In this document: positions 40,217 through 49,027 of the stretch, piece by piece
How positions within the stretch are numbered: position 1 is the first letter of the stretch
How the letters are laid out: every line of letters starts with the position of its first letter
Origin: Phascolarctobacterium sp.
Lineage (GTDB): Bacteria > Bacillota > Negativicutes > Acidaminococcales > Acidaminococcaceae
Reading direction: 5' to 3'
Assembly: GCA_003150755.1 (NCBI GenBank)
Contig: QAMT01000023.1
Location: forward strand, 1 to 64,000
DNA length: 64,000 bases
Notes under the pieces: model-generated
Seen by the model: the letters and a program-made list of their open reading frames with translations, nothing else
Databases searched by the model: none
Told to the model about the DNA's origin: nothing
Made by a program: the position numbers and the translations under genes

Positions 40217-40555
40217 TCAGATGAGCTCGATAATTGCCATTTCAGCAGCGTCACCGCGGCGGGGACCAACTCTATAAATACGGGTAAAGCCGCCCTGGCG
40301 GTCTGCGTATTTAGGAGCGATCTCGTTAAACAGTTTTCTTGTTGCTTCTTCGTCCACGAGCTCAGCCATTACCAGGCGGCGTGCATGAAGGTCGCCGCGT
40401 TTAGCCAAAGTAATGAGTTTAGCAGCATGTTTGCTTACTTCTTTAGCTTTAGTTACGGTGGTTTCGATTCTCTCGTGTTTGAAGAAAGAACTTAAAATGC
40501 TGCGGAACAAAGCTTTACGGTTGCTGGAATTGCGGCCCAGTTTTCTGTATGCCAT
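40217..40555 (-). CDS. rplQ: 50S ribosomal protein L17
   Basis: L17 (112 aa) starts MAYRKLGRNSSNRKALFRS and ends GPRRGDAAEMAIIELI, both canonical. It contacts 23S rRNA near the exit tunnel. It is the last gene of the alpha operon, 18 bases after rpoA and followed by a strong terminator; the truA/ecfA genes often found next are absent. Confidence 0.97.
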   Translation of the reverse strand: MAYRKLGRNSSNRKALFRSILSSFFKHERIETTVTKAKEVSKHAAKLITLAKRGDLHARRLVMAELVDEEATRKLFNEIAPKYADRQGGFTRIYRVGPRRGDAAEMAIIELI

Positions 40556-40573
40556 CTGTTTCCGACCCCCTTC

Positions 40574-41545
40574 TTATTCTTCTTCATTTTTGCGCAAGGA
40601 AAGGCCAAGGTCGTTAAGTTTCTTTTTAACTTCCTCAAGCGATTTGCGGCCAAGGTTGCGCACTTTCATCATATCTTCTTCGGTTCTCTGGACAAGTTCC
40701 TGTACAGTGTTGATGCCGGCGCGGCGCAGGCAGTTGTTGGAACGGACGGACAGGTCAAGGTCATCAATAGAGATGGAACCCGTACCAGTCTGTGCGCCCT
40801 GCTCTTCTGCAACGGTTTCTTCCGTACCGCCGGATACTGTAATAATGCCGGAGGCAGTTTCTGCTGCCGGCTGGAACATTTTCAGATAATCAATCATAAT
40901 GCCGGATGCCATGCTTACTGCGGTATCAGGCTCTACGCTGCCATCTGTCCATACTTCCAAAGTCAGTTTATCATAGTTGGTAACATTACCTACGCGAGTA
41001 TCGGTAACACCGAACTTCACTCTGGTAATAGGAGAATATATGGAATCAACGGGAATAACTCCTATCGGCTGATCCGCACGTTTATTCTTATCTGCCGGTA
41101 CATATCCCAAGCCCTTGTCTACATTGATTTCCATGTTGAATACTGCATCAGTATCCAGCGTGGCAATGTGCAGTTCAGGGTTTAAAATTTCGACATCGGC
41201 GTCGGCAATAATGTTAGCTGCCGTAACCTCCTGCTCGCCGCTGCATTCGATGCGCAGAATTTTCGGCTCATCGCTGTGCAGTTTAAGGCAGAGGCCTTTG
41301 ATGTTTAAGATAATGTCTGCAACGTCTTCCCTGACGCCAGGAATTGTAGAGAATTCATGCAGTACACCTTCGATTTTAACGCTGGTTACTGCTGCGCCCG
41401 GCAGTGAGGACAGCAATACTCTGCGAAGGCTGTTGCCGAGAGTAATGCCGTAGCCCCTTTCAAGCGGCTCCCAAACAAATTTACCATAACGCCCGTCATC
41501 GCTGATATCAGCTGTGACCATTTTTGGTTTTTCTAATTCGATCAT
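40574..41545 (-). CDS. rpoA: DNA-directed RNA polymerase subunit alpha
   Basis: RpoA (323 aa) nucleates RNA polymerase assembly. The N-terminal dimerisation domain contains GRYGKFVWEPLERGYGITLGNSLRRVLLSSLPG (first ~60 residues in part), an acidic linker lies at about 225-250 and the C-terminal DNA- and activator-binding domain reads ISIDDLDLSVRSNNCLRRAGINT through LGRKSLEEVKKKL. Typical length. It sits 72 bases after rpsD. Confidence 0.97.
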   Translation of the reverse strand: MIELEKPKMVTADISDDGRYGKFVWEPLERGYGITLGNSLRRVLLSSLPGAAVTSVKIEGVLHEFSTIPGVREDVADIILNIKGLCLKLHSDEPKILRIECSGEQEVTAANIIADADVEILNPELHIATLDTDAVFNMEINVDKGLGYVPADKNKRADQPIGVIPVDSIYSPITRVKFGVTDTRVGNVTNYDKLTLEVWTDGSVEPDTAVSMASGIMIDYLKMFQPAAETASGIITVSGGTEETVAEEQGAQTGTGSISIDDLDLSVRSNNCLRRAGINTVQELVQRTEEDMMKVRNLGRKSLEEVKKKLNDLGLSLRKNEEE

Positions 41546-41617
41546 ATGGAAAGCCTCCTTCTTTTGCGTATTACCACAATACGCCCAATATATGGTGGCA
41601 TGAAGATGTTCAAACTA

Positions 41618-42211
41618 TTATTTGGAGTACAACTCAACGATGAGATGTTCTTCGATAGGAACATCAATTTCCTCACGAGTCGGGTAACGGTCAACTTTGC
41701 CGCCGAGGTTCTCAGCGTCCTGAATCAACCATGCCGGAACGGTTTTGCCGGCAAGAGTTTCAGCCATGCCTTTGAAATATTCTTTGGAACGGCTGCCTTC
41801 CATTACGGAAACTACATCGCCTGCTTTTACCAGAGCGGAAGGAATATCAAGGCGTTTGCCGTTAACGGCGATATGGCCATGTCTTACAATCTGGCGGGCC
41901 TGACGGCGGGTATTTGCCAAACCAAGGCGGAATACTACGTTGTCAATTCTTCTTTCCAGAAGGATAAGCAGGTTTTCACCGGTGATGCCTTCCATTTTTT
42001 TAGCTCTGTCATAATAGCTGCGGAATTGTTTTTCCAGCAGGCCATAAATAAATTTTGCTTTTTGTTTTTCAGTTAACTGAATGCCATATTCACTCTTTTT
42101 TCTGTTAGTGCGTTTAGCTTGACGGTGAGATTCTTTGCTAATGCCCAGAAATGCCGGAGTTAAGCCCAAAGATCTGCATCTTTTGAGGACAGGCGTTCTA
42201 TCAATTGCCAT
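41618..42211 (-). CDS. rpsD: 30S ribosomal protein S4
   Basis: S4 (197 aa) starts 16S rRNA folding and in the Firmicutes often represses its own gene. The S4 RNA-binding domain (RIDNVVFRLGLANTRRQARQIVRHGHIAVNGKRLDIPS, residues about 92-130) is canonical. The N-terminus starts MAIDRTPVLKRCRSLGLTPAF and has only one cysteine, so it is the zinc-free form. Confidence 0.97.
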   Translation of the reverse strand: MAIDRTPVLKRCRSLGLTPAFLGISKESHRQAKRTNRKKSEYGIQLTEKQKAKFIYGLLEKQFRSYYDRAKKMEGITGENLLILLERRIDNVVFRLGLANTRRQARQIVRHGHIAVNGKRLDIPSALVKAGDVVSVMEGSRSKEYFKGMAETLAGKTVPAWLIQDAENLGGKVDRYPTREEIDVPIEEHLIVELYSK

Positions 42212-42228
42212 CTATGCTACACCTCCAA

Positions 42229-42621
42229 TTATACTCTTCTGCGTTTCGGCGGACGGCAGCCATTATGCGGAATCGGGGTTACGTCCCTGATGGAGTTAAC
42301 CTCAAGACCAGCAGCCTGAAGTGCGCGGATAGCGGCTTCACGGCCGGCGCCGGGGCCTTTTACATAAACTTCAACCTGTTTCAGGCCATGTTCCATAGCT
42401 GCTTTGGTTGCTTCTTCAGCAGCCATCTGTGCAGCGAACGGAGTGCTTTTGCGGCTGCCGCGGAAACCGAGGCCGCCTGCGGATGCCCAGCTCAGAACAT
42501 TACCTTCGGTATCAGCGATAGTAACGATAGTATTATTGAAAGTCGAACGGATATGAGCTACACCGTTGATGATATTTTTGCTAACTTTTTTCTGCTTGCG
42601 AACTACTTTTTTACCAGCCAC
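42229..42621 (-). CDS. rpsK: 30S ribosomal protein S11
   Basis: S11 (130 aa) is part of the platform by the mRNA exit. Conserved GVAHIRSTFNNTIVTIADTEG near residue 20 and the C-terminal IRDVTPIPHNGCRPPKRRRV are both present. It lies 17 bases before rpsD. Confidence 0.97.
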   Translation of the reverse strand: MAGKKVVRKQKKVSKNIINGVAHIRSTFNNTIVTIADTEGNVLSWASAGGLGFRGSRKSTPFAAQMAAEEATKAAMEHGLKQVEVYVKGPGAGREAAIRALQAAGLEVNSIRDVTPIPHNGCRPPKRRRV

Positions 42622-42643
42622 TCGTATATCCCTCCTTCACTGA

Positions 42644-43012
42644 TTATTTCTTCTTGCCGGCAATAGTACGTTTAGGACCTTTGCGGGTACGTGCATTGTT
42701 CTTGGTGTTCTGGCCACGAACCGGCAGACCCATACGATGTCTGCGGCCGCGGTAGCTGCCAATTTCAATTAAACGTTTGATGTTGAGGGATTCCTCTCTG
42801 CGGAGGTCACCTTCTACTTTATAATCAGCGTCAAGAGTTTCACGGATTTTAGCAACTTCTTCTTCGGTGAGATCGCGAACGCGTGTATCAGGATTGATAC
42901 CGGTTTTTGCGAGAATTTCTCTCGACAGAGTAAGTCCGATGCCATAAATATAAGGTAAAGCGTATTCAATACGTTTATCTCTCGGTAAATCGACACCTGC
43001 AATACGTGCCAT
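42644..43012 (-). CDS. rpsM: 30S ribosomal protein S13
   Basis: S13 (122 aa) contacts the head and bridges to the 50S. It begins MARIAGVDLPRDKRIEYAL and has GSYRGRRHRMGLPVRGQNTKNNARTRKG near its basic tail. It starts 17 bases after rpmJ. Confidence 0.97.
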   Translation of the reverse strand: MARIAGVDLPRDKRIEYALPYIYGIGLTLSREILAKTGINPDTRVRDLTEEEVAKIRETLDADYKVEGDLRREESLNIKRLIEIGSYRGRRHRMGLPVRGQNTKNNARTRKGPKRTIAGKKK

Positions 43013-43029
43013 TAAAGCGCACCTCCTTC

Positions 43030-43143
43030 TTATCCTTGTTTTTGTTTATGTTTCGGGTTTTCACAGATTACCATAACATGGCCTTTACGTTTGATGACTT
43101 TGCATTTTTCACATATTGGCTTTACAGACGGTCTGACTTTCAT
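43030..43143 (-). CDS. rpmJ: 50S ribosomal protein L36 (zinc type)
   Basis: A 37-residue protein beginning MKVRPSVKPICEKCKV and ending ENPKHKQKQG, with the CxxC...C...H zinc ligands (C11, C14, C27, H32 by count). The shortest gene of the supercluster, 27 bases after infA. The zinc ligands show it is the C+ form. Confidence 0.96.
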   Translation of the reverse strand: MKVRPSVKPICEKCKVIKRKGHVMVICENPKHKQKQG

Positions 43144-43170
43144 TTTTTAACCTCCTCTTGCCTGTCTTGC

Positions 43171-43395
43171 TTATTTAAAACGGTAAGTAATTCTTCCACG
43201 GTTCAGATCATACGGAGTAAGCTCCACTGTAACCCTGTCGCCAGGCAAAATTTTGATGAAGTTCATACGTATCTTACCGGATATGTGTGCCAGAATAACA
43301 TGGCCGTTTTCCAATTTTACCTGGAACATGGCATTGGGCAAAGATTCCAAGATTGTGCCTTCAACCTCAATTACGTCTTGTTTGGACACGCTCAA
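43171..43395 (-). CDS. infA: Translation initiation factor IF-1
   Basis: IF-1 (74 aa) is a single OB-fold blocking the ribosomal A site during initiation. SKQDVIEVEGTILESLPNAMFQVKLENGH and the terminal DLNRGRITYRFK are canonical. It follows adk by 11 bases; the map gene usually placed between them is missing. Confidence 0.97.
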   Translation of the reverse strand: MSVSKQDVIEVEGTILESLPNAMFQVKLENGHVILAHISGKIRMNFIKILPGDRVTVELTPYDLNRGRITYRFK

Positions 43396-43406
43396 TACCT
43401 CCTTGC

Positions 43407-44054
43407 TCAGTTGCCAGAGAGACTAGCTTTAACATCGGCATATACCTTGTCAATCGGCTGCATACCGTTGATTTCATGGTATAATCCCTGTTTTTTGTAG
43501 TACTCTATTAAAGGCTCGGTCTGGGAGTGATATGCTTCCAGACGGTTCTTTATTGTTTCTTCCTTGTCGTCGTCACGTTGATAAAGCGTCCCGCCGCATT
43601 TATCACACATACCTTCCACTTTGCTGGGGTTGAAGGCTACATGATAGGTAGCGCCGCAGGATTTGCAGATGCGTCTGCCGGTAACCCTGCCAACAAGCTC
43701 AGCATCGGGAACTACGATATTGATAACGCCTGTCATCTTTATGCCCAGGTCTTTCATAATGCCGTCAAGTGCAACTGCCTGTTCTTCCGTTCTCGGAAAA
43801 CCATCGAGGATAAAACCGTTTGCACATTCCGGTTTGGATAATCCTTCACGGACAATGCCAATGGTTACAACGTCAGGAACAAGCTGACCGGCATCCATAT
43901 ATTTTTTTGCTTCTTTGCCGAGCTCCGTGCCTTGCTTTACAGCTGCGCGGAACATATCCCCGGTAGAAATATGGGGAATTTTGAATTCGGCAATTAATTT
44001 TTCTGCTTGAGTGCCTTTACCGGCACCCGGAGGTCCCATTAAAATAATATGCAT
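43407..44054 (-). CDS. adk: Adenylate kinase (zinc-lid form)
   Basis: Adk (215 aa) interconverts ATP+AMP and 2 ADP. P-loop GPPGAGKGTQA at residues 7-17, AMP site DGFPRTEEQA near 84, and a long LID domain with CKSCGATYH ... CDKCGG (four Cys zinc site, about 130-153), typical of Gram-positive enzymes. It is 13 bases after secY, the standard spc order. Confidence 0.97.
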   Translation of the reverse strand: MHIILMGPPGAGKGTQAEKLIAEFKIPHISTGDMFRAAVKQGTELGKEAKKYMDAGQLVPDVVTIGIVREGLSKPECANGFILDGFPRTEEQAVALDGIMKDLGIKMTGVINIVVPDAELVGRVTGRRICKSCGATYHVAFNPSKVEGMCDKCGGTLYQRDDDKEETIKNRLEAYHSQTEPLIEYYKKQGLYHEINGMQPIDKVYADVKASLSGN

Positions 44055-44067
44055 TTCCTGATTCCTC

Positions 44068-45324
44068 CTATTTCATAAAACCTTGATAGTGGCGCATGAG
44101 TACGAGCGATTCAATCTGCTTCATAGTATCAAGCGCAACACCAACAACGATTAACAGTGCGGTACCGCCGAAGTAAACGCCTTCGATACCGGTCATCCAA
44201 CCGATAACATTCGGCATCAGCGCAATCAGCGAAAGGAAAATTGCACCGGCAAGCGTGATTCTGGTCATAATTTTATCCAGATAATCGCTGGTAGGTTTAC
44301 CGGGGCGCAATCCCGGGATAAAGCCGCCGTATTTTTTGAGGTTGTCCGCCACGTCATTAATATTGATGCTTACAGCAGTATAGAAATAAGTGAAGAACAA
44401 AATCATCAATACATACAAAGTAGTCTGCAACGGGGACCCCCATGCAAACCAGCCTGCAACGGTTTTAATCCATGCAACGTCCACAAACTGCCCGATAGTT
44501 ACCGGGAACATTAAGATGGACGAAGCGAAGATGATAGGAATAACGCCGGCCTGGTTAACTTTCAGCGGAATGTAGCTGGAGTGACCGCCGTACATTTTAC
44601 GGCCAACCACGCGTTTAGCGTACTGAACCGGTACTTTACGGATTCCCTGGGTAATTGCAATTACAAAGACGATCATGGCAACTGCAATAACAGCGAATAA
44701 AAGTACATTTAAAGCATTGATTGTTCCGGCCTGCAAATACTGATAGATTACGTTGAGCCCGTCAGGAATCCTGGAAACAATACCTGCAAAGATTATCAGC
44801 GAGATGCCGTTGCCGACGCCTTTAGCCGTAATCTGCTCACCAATCCACATCAAAAATACAGTACCGGCAGTTAAGGTAATAGCAATCAAGAGAATCGAGA
44901 AAATGCCCGGATTGTTAATTGCCATCCTTAAACCATAAGCCATACCCAATGCCTGGATGAAGCCCAGGACAACCGTACCGTATCTGGTAACTTTGGTTAT
45001 CTTCTTCTGGCCTTCAACACCTTCCTTGCTCCATTGCTCTAAAGTCGGAACAACGACTTTAAGAAGCTGGAGAATAATGGAAGCATTGATGTACGGGGTA
45101 ATACTCATCGCAAAAACAGAAAATTTGCTCAAGGCACCGCCAGAAAACATATCAAGCAAGCCCAGCAGGTTACCGCTGTTAAAAAGCTGCTCAATCATGC
45201 TTGCGTTAACGCCAGGAACAGGGATGTGTGTTCCAGCCCTGAAAACTACGAACATGGCAAGAGTAAAAAGGATTTTACGCCTGAGTTCTGTTACTTGAGA
45301 AAGATTTGCGAGGGCTGACAACAC
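44068..45324 (-). CDS. secY: Preprotein translocase subunit SecY
   Basis: SecY (418 aa) is the channel of the Sec translocon with ten transmembrane helices. GTHIPVPGVNASMIEQL near residue 31, YINASIILQLL near 77 and the PGLRPGKPTSDYLDKIMTRITLAGA loop near 330 that meets SecA are canonical. Next to rplO with only 1 base between. Confidence 0.97.
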   Translation of the reverse strand: MLSALANLSQVTELRRKILFTLAMFVVFRAGTHIPVPGVNASMIEQLFNSGNLLGLLDMFSGGALSKFSVFAMSITPYINASIILQLLKVVVPTLEQWSKEGVEGQKKITKVTRYGTVVLGFIQALGMAYGLRMAINNPGIFSILLIAITLTAGTVFLMWIGEQITAKGVGNGISLIIFAGIVSRIPDGLNVIYQYLQAGTINALNVLLFAVIAVAMIVFVIAITQGIRKVPVQYAKRVVGRKMYGGHSSYIPLKVNQAGVIPIIFASSILMFPVTIGQFVDVAWIKTVAGWFAWGSPLQTTLYVLMILFFTYFYTAVSININDVADNLKKYGGFIPGLRPGKPTSDYLDKIMTRITLAGAIFLSLIALMPNVIGWMTGIEGVYFGGTALLIVVGVALDTMKQIESLVLMRHYQGFMK

Positions 45325-45325
45325 T

Positions 45326-45766
45326 TTAAATCACCTCTACTTTGCCGCCGGCTGCAATAATTTTTTCTTCAGCAGTTTTGCTGAAGCCCATAGCCTGAAC
45401 GGTAAGCTTTTTGGTCAGTTCACCGTTGCCGAGAATGCGGACACCGTCGCGGATGTTTTTAATCATGCCGCATTCGATAAGCATTACAGGTTCAACTACT
45501 GTGCCGTCTTCAAAGCAATTAAGGCTGCCAACATTAATTTCAACATAATCGGAGCCGAATCTATTGTAGAAACCACGTTTCGGGAAACGCAGATACAAAG
45601 GTCTTTGACCACCTTCAAAGCCCGGACGTTTTACACCGCCGGAGCGGGATTTCTGTCCTTTTTGGCCTTTGCCGGATGTTTTACCAAGACCGGAACCCAA
45701 ACCACGGCCAACGCGTACATGCTTGGTTTTGGAACCCGGTGCAGGTGATAATTCATGCAGATTCAT
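45326..45766 (-). CDS. rplO: 50S ribosomal protein L15
   Basis: L15 (146 aa) binds 23S rRNA late in assembly. NLHELSPAPGSK at the N-terminus and GRGLGSGLGKTSGKGQKGQKSRSGGVKRPGFEGGQ (in part) are canonical. ATG at 45766 is preferred, as GGAGGTG directly precedes; a GTG three codons earlier lies inside that ribosome site. Confidence 0.96.
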   Translation of the reverse strand: MNLHELSPAPGSKTKHVRVGRGLGSGLGKTSGKGQKGQKSRSGGVKRPGFEGGQRPLYLRFPKRGFYNRFGSDYVEINVGSLNCFEDGTVVEPVMLIECGMIKNIRDGVRILGNGELTKKLTVQAMGFSKTAEEKIIAAGGKVEVI

Positions 45767-45784
45767 CTGTTGCACCTCCTCGCA

Positions 45785-45970
45785 TTAAGCTTCAACGATT
45801 TCAACCTTCACAAGGTGTCTTACTTTGTGAAGCATACCGCGGATTGCCGGGGTATCGTCTTTTATTGCAGTAGAATTAATTTTTCCTAAGCCCAGAGCTT
45901 TTACGGTCATGCGCTGGTCTTGCGGATAACCGATAAGGCTGCGGGTCAGCGTAACTTTAAGTTGTTGCAT
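45785..45970 (-). CDS. rpmD: 50S ribosomal protein L30
   Basis: L30 (61 aa) begins MQQLKVTLTRSLIGYPQDQR and contains LGLGKINSTAIKDDTPAIRGM, matching the bacterial short form. 12 bases after rpsE. Confidence 0.96.
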   Translation of the reverse strand: MQQLKVTLTRSLIGYPQDQRMTVKALGLGKINSTAIKDDTPAIRGMLHKVRHLVKVEIVEA

Positions 45971-45982
45971 CGAGCTTCCTCC

Positions 45983-46483
45983 TTAGCCAAAAATTTCTTG
46001 AACGGTTTTGCCGCGGAGTGCAGCAACCGTTTCAGCACTCTTTAAGGAACGAAGACCTTCAATGGTTGCACGAACTACGTTATTCGGGTTATTAGAACCC
46101 TGGCATTTGGTAAGGATGTCACGCACGCCTGCAAGTTCAAGTACGGCACGGACAGGACCGCCAGCGATAACGCCGGTACCTTCTGCAGCCGGTTTTAAAA
46201 ATACGCGGCCAGCGCCGAACTCACCAATGCATTCATGCGGAATGGTTGTACCAACCAGAGCAACATTAATCAAATTCTTTTTAGCGTCTTCTACACCCTT
46301 GCGAATAGCTTCGGGAACTTCTGCCGCTTTGCCAAGGCCCATGCCAACATGGCCGTTTTCGTCACCTACCACAACAAGTGCAGAGAAGGAGAAACGGCGT
46401 CCGCCTTTAACAACCTTTGCAACACGGTTGATGAACACGACTTTCTCTTTCAAGTCGCTTTCTTCATTTCTGAAATTAGCCAC
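45983..46483 (-). CDS. rpsE: 30S ribosomal protein S5
   Basis: S5 (166 aa) sits at the mRNA entry and affects fidelity. The N-terminal dsRNA-binding-like half contains INRVAKVVKGGRRFSFSALVVVG, with the spectinomycin-associated loop, and the C-terminal half GIIAGGPVRAVLELAG-like text (GVIAGGPVRAVLELAGVRDIL). 17 bases after rplR. Confidence 0.97.
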   Translation of the reverse strand: MANFRNEESDLKEKVVFINRVAKVVKGGRRFSFSALVVVGDENGHVGMGLGKAAEVPEAIRKGVEDAKKNLINVALVGTTIPHECIGEFGAGRVFLKPAAEGTGVIAGGPVRAVLELAGVRDILTKCQGSNNPNNVVRATIEGLRSLKSAETVAALRGKTVQEIFG

Positions 46484-46500
46484 TATTATTCCTCCTTCTT

Positions 46501-46872
46501 TTAGAATTGCAGTCCAGCTTCACGGGCTGCATCTGCAAGAGCTGCTACACGGCCGGTGTAAAGATAACCACCGCGGTCAAATACTACTTCTTTAATACCT
46601 TTTTCCAAAGCCCTTTCGGCAATGGCTTTGCCAATTTCGCGGGCAGCTTCTACGTTGCCGCCGTTGTTGGCTTTTCTATCTTTTTCAACAGTGCTGGCAG
46701 AACAAATGGTTTCGCCAGTTTCGTCGTTAATAACCTGAGCGTAAATGTTAGCCAGAGAACGGTATACGTTCAGACGCGGTCTTTCAGCGGTGCCGAAAAT
46801 GTACTGACGGGCACGCAGATGGCGTTTCTGGCGTTTCGCGTTTTTATCAACTTTGTTAAGCAAGAGTTTCAC
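46501..46872 (-). CDS. rplR: 50S ribosomal protein L18
   Basis: L18 (123 aa) binds 5S rRNA. RHLRARQYIFGTAERPRLNVYRS and the end FDRGGYLYTGRVAALADAAREAGL are canonical. 16 bases after rplF. Confidence 0.97.
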   Translation of the reverse strand: MKLLLNKVDKNAKRQKRHLRARQYIFGTAERPRLNVYRSLANIYAQVINDETGETICSASTVEKDRKANNGGNVEAAREIGKAIAERALEKGIKEVVFDRGGYLYTGRVAALADAAREAGLQF

Positions 46873-46888
46873 TCCCTTCCTTTAGAAA

Positions 46889-47437
46889 TTACTTCTTGCC
46901 TTTAGCGCCTGCTTTACCAATCTTACGGCGGATACGTTCGCCTTCATAATGGATGCCTTTGCCTTTATACGGTTCAGGCGGACGCAAAGTGCGGATTTCT
47001 GCTGCAACTGCACCGACTTTTTCTTTGTCAGCGCCGCTTACAACGATTTTGTTAGGAGCCGGAACCTCAAAGGTAATACCAGCAGGCGGCTCTTTTACTA
47101 CGGGATGGGAAAAACCAAGGGTGAAGTTGATGTTGTTACCCTGTTTAGCGGCACGGTAACCTACGCCGGTGATTTCCAGGGATTTGGAAAAACCTTCGGT
47201 TACGCCGATAACCATATTATTGATGAGAGTACGGGAAAGACCGTGCAGGGAGCGATGTTCTTTGTCGTCGCTCGGACGTTCAACGGTGATAACGCCGTTC
47301 TCCATGGTAAGTTTCATATCTTTGGAAATTTGGCGGGAAAGTTCGCCTTTAGGCCCTTTAACGGTAACCAGGTTGTTTTCGATGGTAACGGTTACGTTAG
47401 CAGGCACGGTAATTGGATGCTTACCAATTCTAGACAC
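46889..47437 (-). CDS. rplF: 50S ribosomal protein L6
   Basis: L6 (182 aa) has two similar domains near the GTPase centre. SRIGKHPITVPANVTV at the start and RPPEPYKGKGIHYEGERIRRKIGKAG at the end are canonical. 26 bases after rpsH. Confidence 0.97.
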   Translation of the reverse strand: MSRIGKHPITVPANVTVTIENNLVTVKGPKGELSRQISKDMKLTMENGVITVERPSDDKEHRSLHGLSRTLINNMVIGVTEGFSKSLEITGVGYRAAKQGNNINFTLGFSHPVVKEPPAGITFEVPAPNKIVVSGADKEKVGAVAAEIRTLRPPEPYKGKGIHYEGERIRRKIGKAGAKGKK

Positions 47438-47463
47438 TTATGAGCACCTCCTATCTTTCAGTA

Positions 47464-47862
47464 TTACCAGACGTATGCAAGCACTTCGCCGCCGAGGCCG
47501 GCTTTGCGTGCTGCTTTATCAGTCATAAGGCCTTGGGAAGTAGAGATTACTGCAATGCCAAGACCTCCGAGAACTCTGGGCAGTTGGTCTTTTTGAGAGT
47601 AAACTCTCAGACCGGGTTTGGAAATACGTTTAATGCCGGAAATAACTTTCTCTTTGTTGGCACCATATTTCAGGCTGACGCGGATAACGTTCTGTTTATT
47701 ATCAGCAACTACTTCAAAATCTTTTATAAAACCTTCGTTCTTTAAAATCTCAGCGATAGCAACTTTGATTTTAGAGCACGGGATTTCAACTTTATCGTGA
47801 TGAACCGAATTTGCGTTACGAATACGGGTAAGCATATCGGCAATCGGGTCAGTCATTACCAT
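47464..47862 (-). CDS. rpsH: 30S ribosomal protein S8
   Basis: S8 (132 aa) binds 16S helix 21 and is a spc-operon translational repressor in E. coli. MTDPIADMLTRIRNANSVHHDKVEIP and the end ISTSQGLMTDKAARKAGLGGEVLAYVW are canonical. Start at 47862 is supported by GGAGGG 9 bases upstream. Confidence 0.97.
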   Translation of the reverse strand: MVMTDPIADMLTRIRNANSVHHDKVEIPCSKIKVAIAEILKNEGFIKDFEVVADNKQNVIRVSLKYGANKEKVISGIKRISKPGLRVYSQKDQLPRVLGGLGIAVISTSQGLMTDKAARKAGLGGEVLAYVW

Positions 47863-47893
47863 ACTTTAATACCCTCCTTCCTAAAATGCTGTA

Positions 47894-48079
47894 TTACCAG
47901 CTTGCTTTGGTAACTCCCGGAATAGCGCCCTGATAGCTGTATTCACGGAAGCAGATACGGCAGATGCCAAATTTACGCATATAACCATGGGGTCTGCCGC
48001 AAATTTTGCAGCGGTTGTAACGGCGTACTTTAAATTTCGGCTCTTTATTCCACTTTTCAATCAAGGCTTTCTTAGCCAA
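47894..48079 (-). CDS. rpsZ: 30S ribosomal protein S14, zinc type
   Basis: A 61-residue S14 of the zinc-binding class: CKICGRPHGYMRKFGICRICF supplies CxxC-x12-CxxC. This short form is usual in Gram-positive lineages. 16 bases after rplE. Confidence 0.97.
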   Translation of the reverse strand: MAKKALIEKWNKEPKFKVRRYNRCKICGRPHGYMRKFGICRICFREYSYQGAIPGVTKASW

Positions 48080-48095
48080 AGTATTCCCTCCTAAC

Positions 48096-48641
48096 TTATG
48101 CGCTGAACGGCATTCCGAGGATTCTCAGCAATTCTCTTGCTTCCTCATCAGTCTTAGCGGTCGTAACAATGATGATATCCATTCCGCGTACTTTATCAAT
48201 CTTATCGTAGTCAATTTCCGGGAAAATCAATTGTTCTTTCAAACCAAGTGCATAGTTGCCGCGGCCGTCGAATGCAGTCGGGCTGACACCGCGAAAGTCA
48301 CGTACACGCGGCAGCGCGATGTTCATCAGTTTGTCGAGGAAGTAGTACATGCGGTCGCCGCGAAGGGTTACTTTTGCGCCGATAGCCATGCCCTGGCGCA
48401 GTTTGAAAGCTGCGATGGATTTTTTAGCTTTGGTAATAACCGGTTTCTGGCCGGAAATTACGGTCAGGTCTGCAACCGCAGATTCCAGAGCTTTGCTGTT
48501 GCCAACTGCTTCGCCAACGCCCATATTGATGACAACTTTCTCGATTTTTGGAATTTCCATAACGTTTTTATAGTTAAATTTGTCCATCAGGCCTTTAACA
48601 GCTTCAGACAAATATTTTTCTTGCAATCTTGTTTTTGCCAT
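48096..48641 (-). CDS. rplE: 50S ribosomal protein L5
   Basis: L5 (181 aa) binds 5S rRNA and bridges the subunits. IEKVVINMGVGEAVGNSKALE near residue 30, GAKVTLRGDRMYYFLDKL and DRPxx-type end (TAKTDEEARELLRILGMPF) are canonical. 24 bases after rplX. Confidence 0.97.
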   Translation of the reverse strand: MAKTRLQEKYLSEAVKGLMDKFNYKNVMEIPKIEKVVINMGVGEAVGNSKALESAVADLTVISGQKPVITKAKKSIAAFKLRQGMAIGAKVTLRGDRMYYFLDKLMNIALPRVRDFRGVSPTAFDGRGNYALGLKEQLIFPEIDYDKIDKVRGMDIIIVTTAKTDEEARELLRILGMPFSA

Positions 48642-48665
48642 TCAAACATTTCCTCCTTTCCCGGA

Positions 48666-48992
48666 TTATTTATCTATTACTTCGCCACATTTTTTGCAGG
48701 CTCTTACGAAGCTGCCGGAAACTTCAACTTTTTTAATACGGGTCGGTTTCTGACAGTGCGGGCAAACGAGCATTACTTTTGCGGAAGCCATCGGAGCTTC
48801 TTTAACGATAATGCCGCCCTGCGGATTGCTCTGAGTCGGTTTAGTGTGACGTTTTACTTTATTTACGCCTTCAACGACAACTTTGGATTTTTTAGGCATA
48901 GCCAGGATAATTTTGCCTTCTTTGCCTTTGTCCTTACCGGACAGTACCAGAACTTTGTCGCCTTTTTTGACGTGCATTTTTACAGCTGTCAT
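48666..48992 (-). CDS. rplX: 50S ribosomal protein L24
   Basis: L24 (108 aa) starts 50S assembly. A KOW motif GDKVLVLSGKDKGKEGKI lies at residues about 12-29. The C-terminal part has VCPHCQKPTRI and ACKKCGEV, a four-cysteine zinc site kept in many Firmicutes. 35 bases after rplN. Confidence 0.96.
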   Translation of the reverse strand: MTAVKMHVKKGDKVLVLSGKDKGKEGKIILAMPKKSKVVVEGVNKVKRHTKPTQSNPQGGIIVKEAPMASAKVMLVCPHCQKPTRIKKVEVSGSFVRACKKCGEVIDK

Positions 48993-49027
48993 TCAGGTAC
49001 ACCTCCTTATGTGCTCAATCAGATTTC

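Noticed and set aside
44390..45298. Plus-strand frames opposite secY
   Set aside because: Short, without ribosome sites and antisense to a certain gene.
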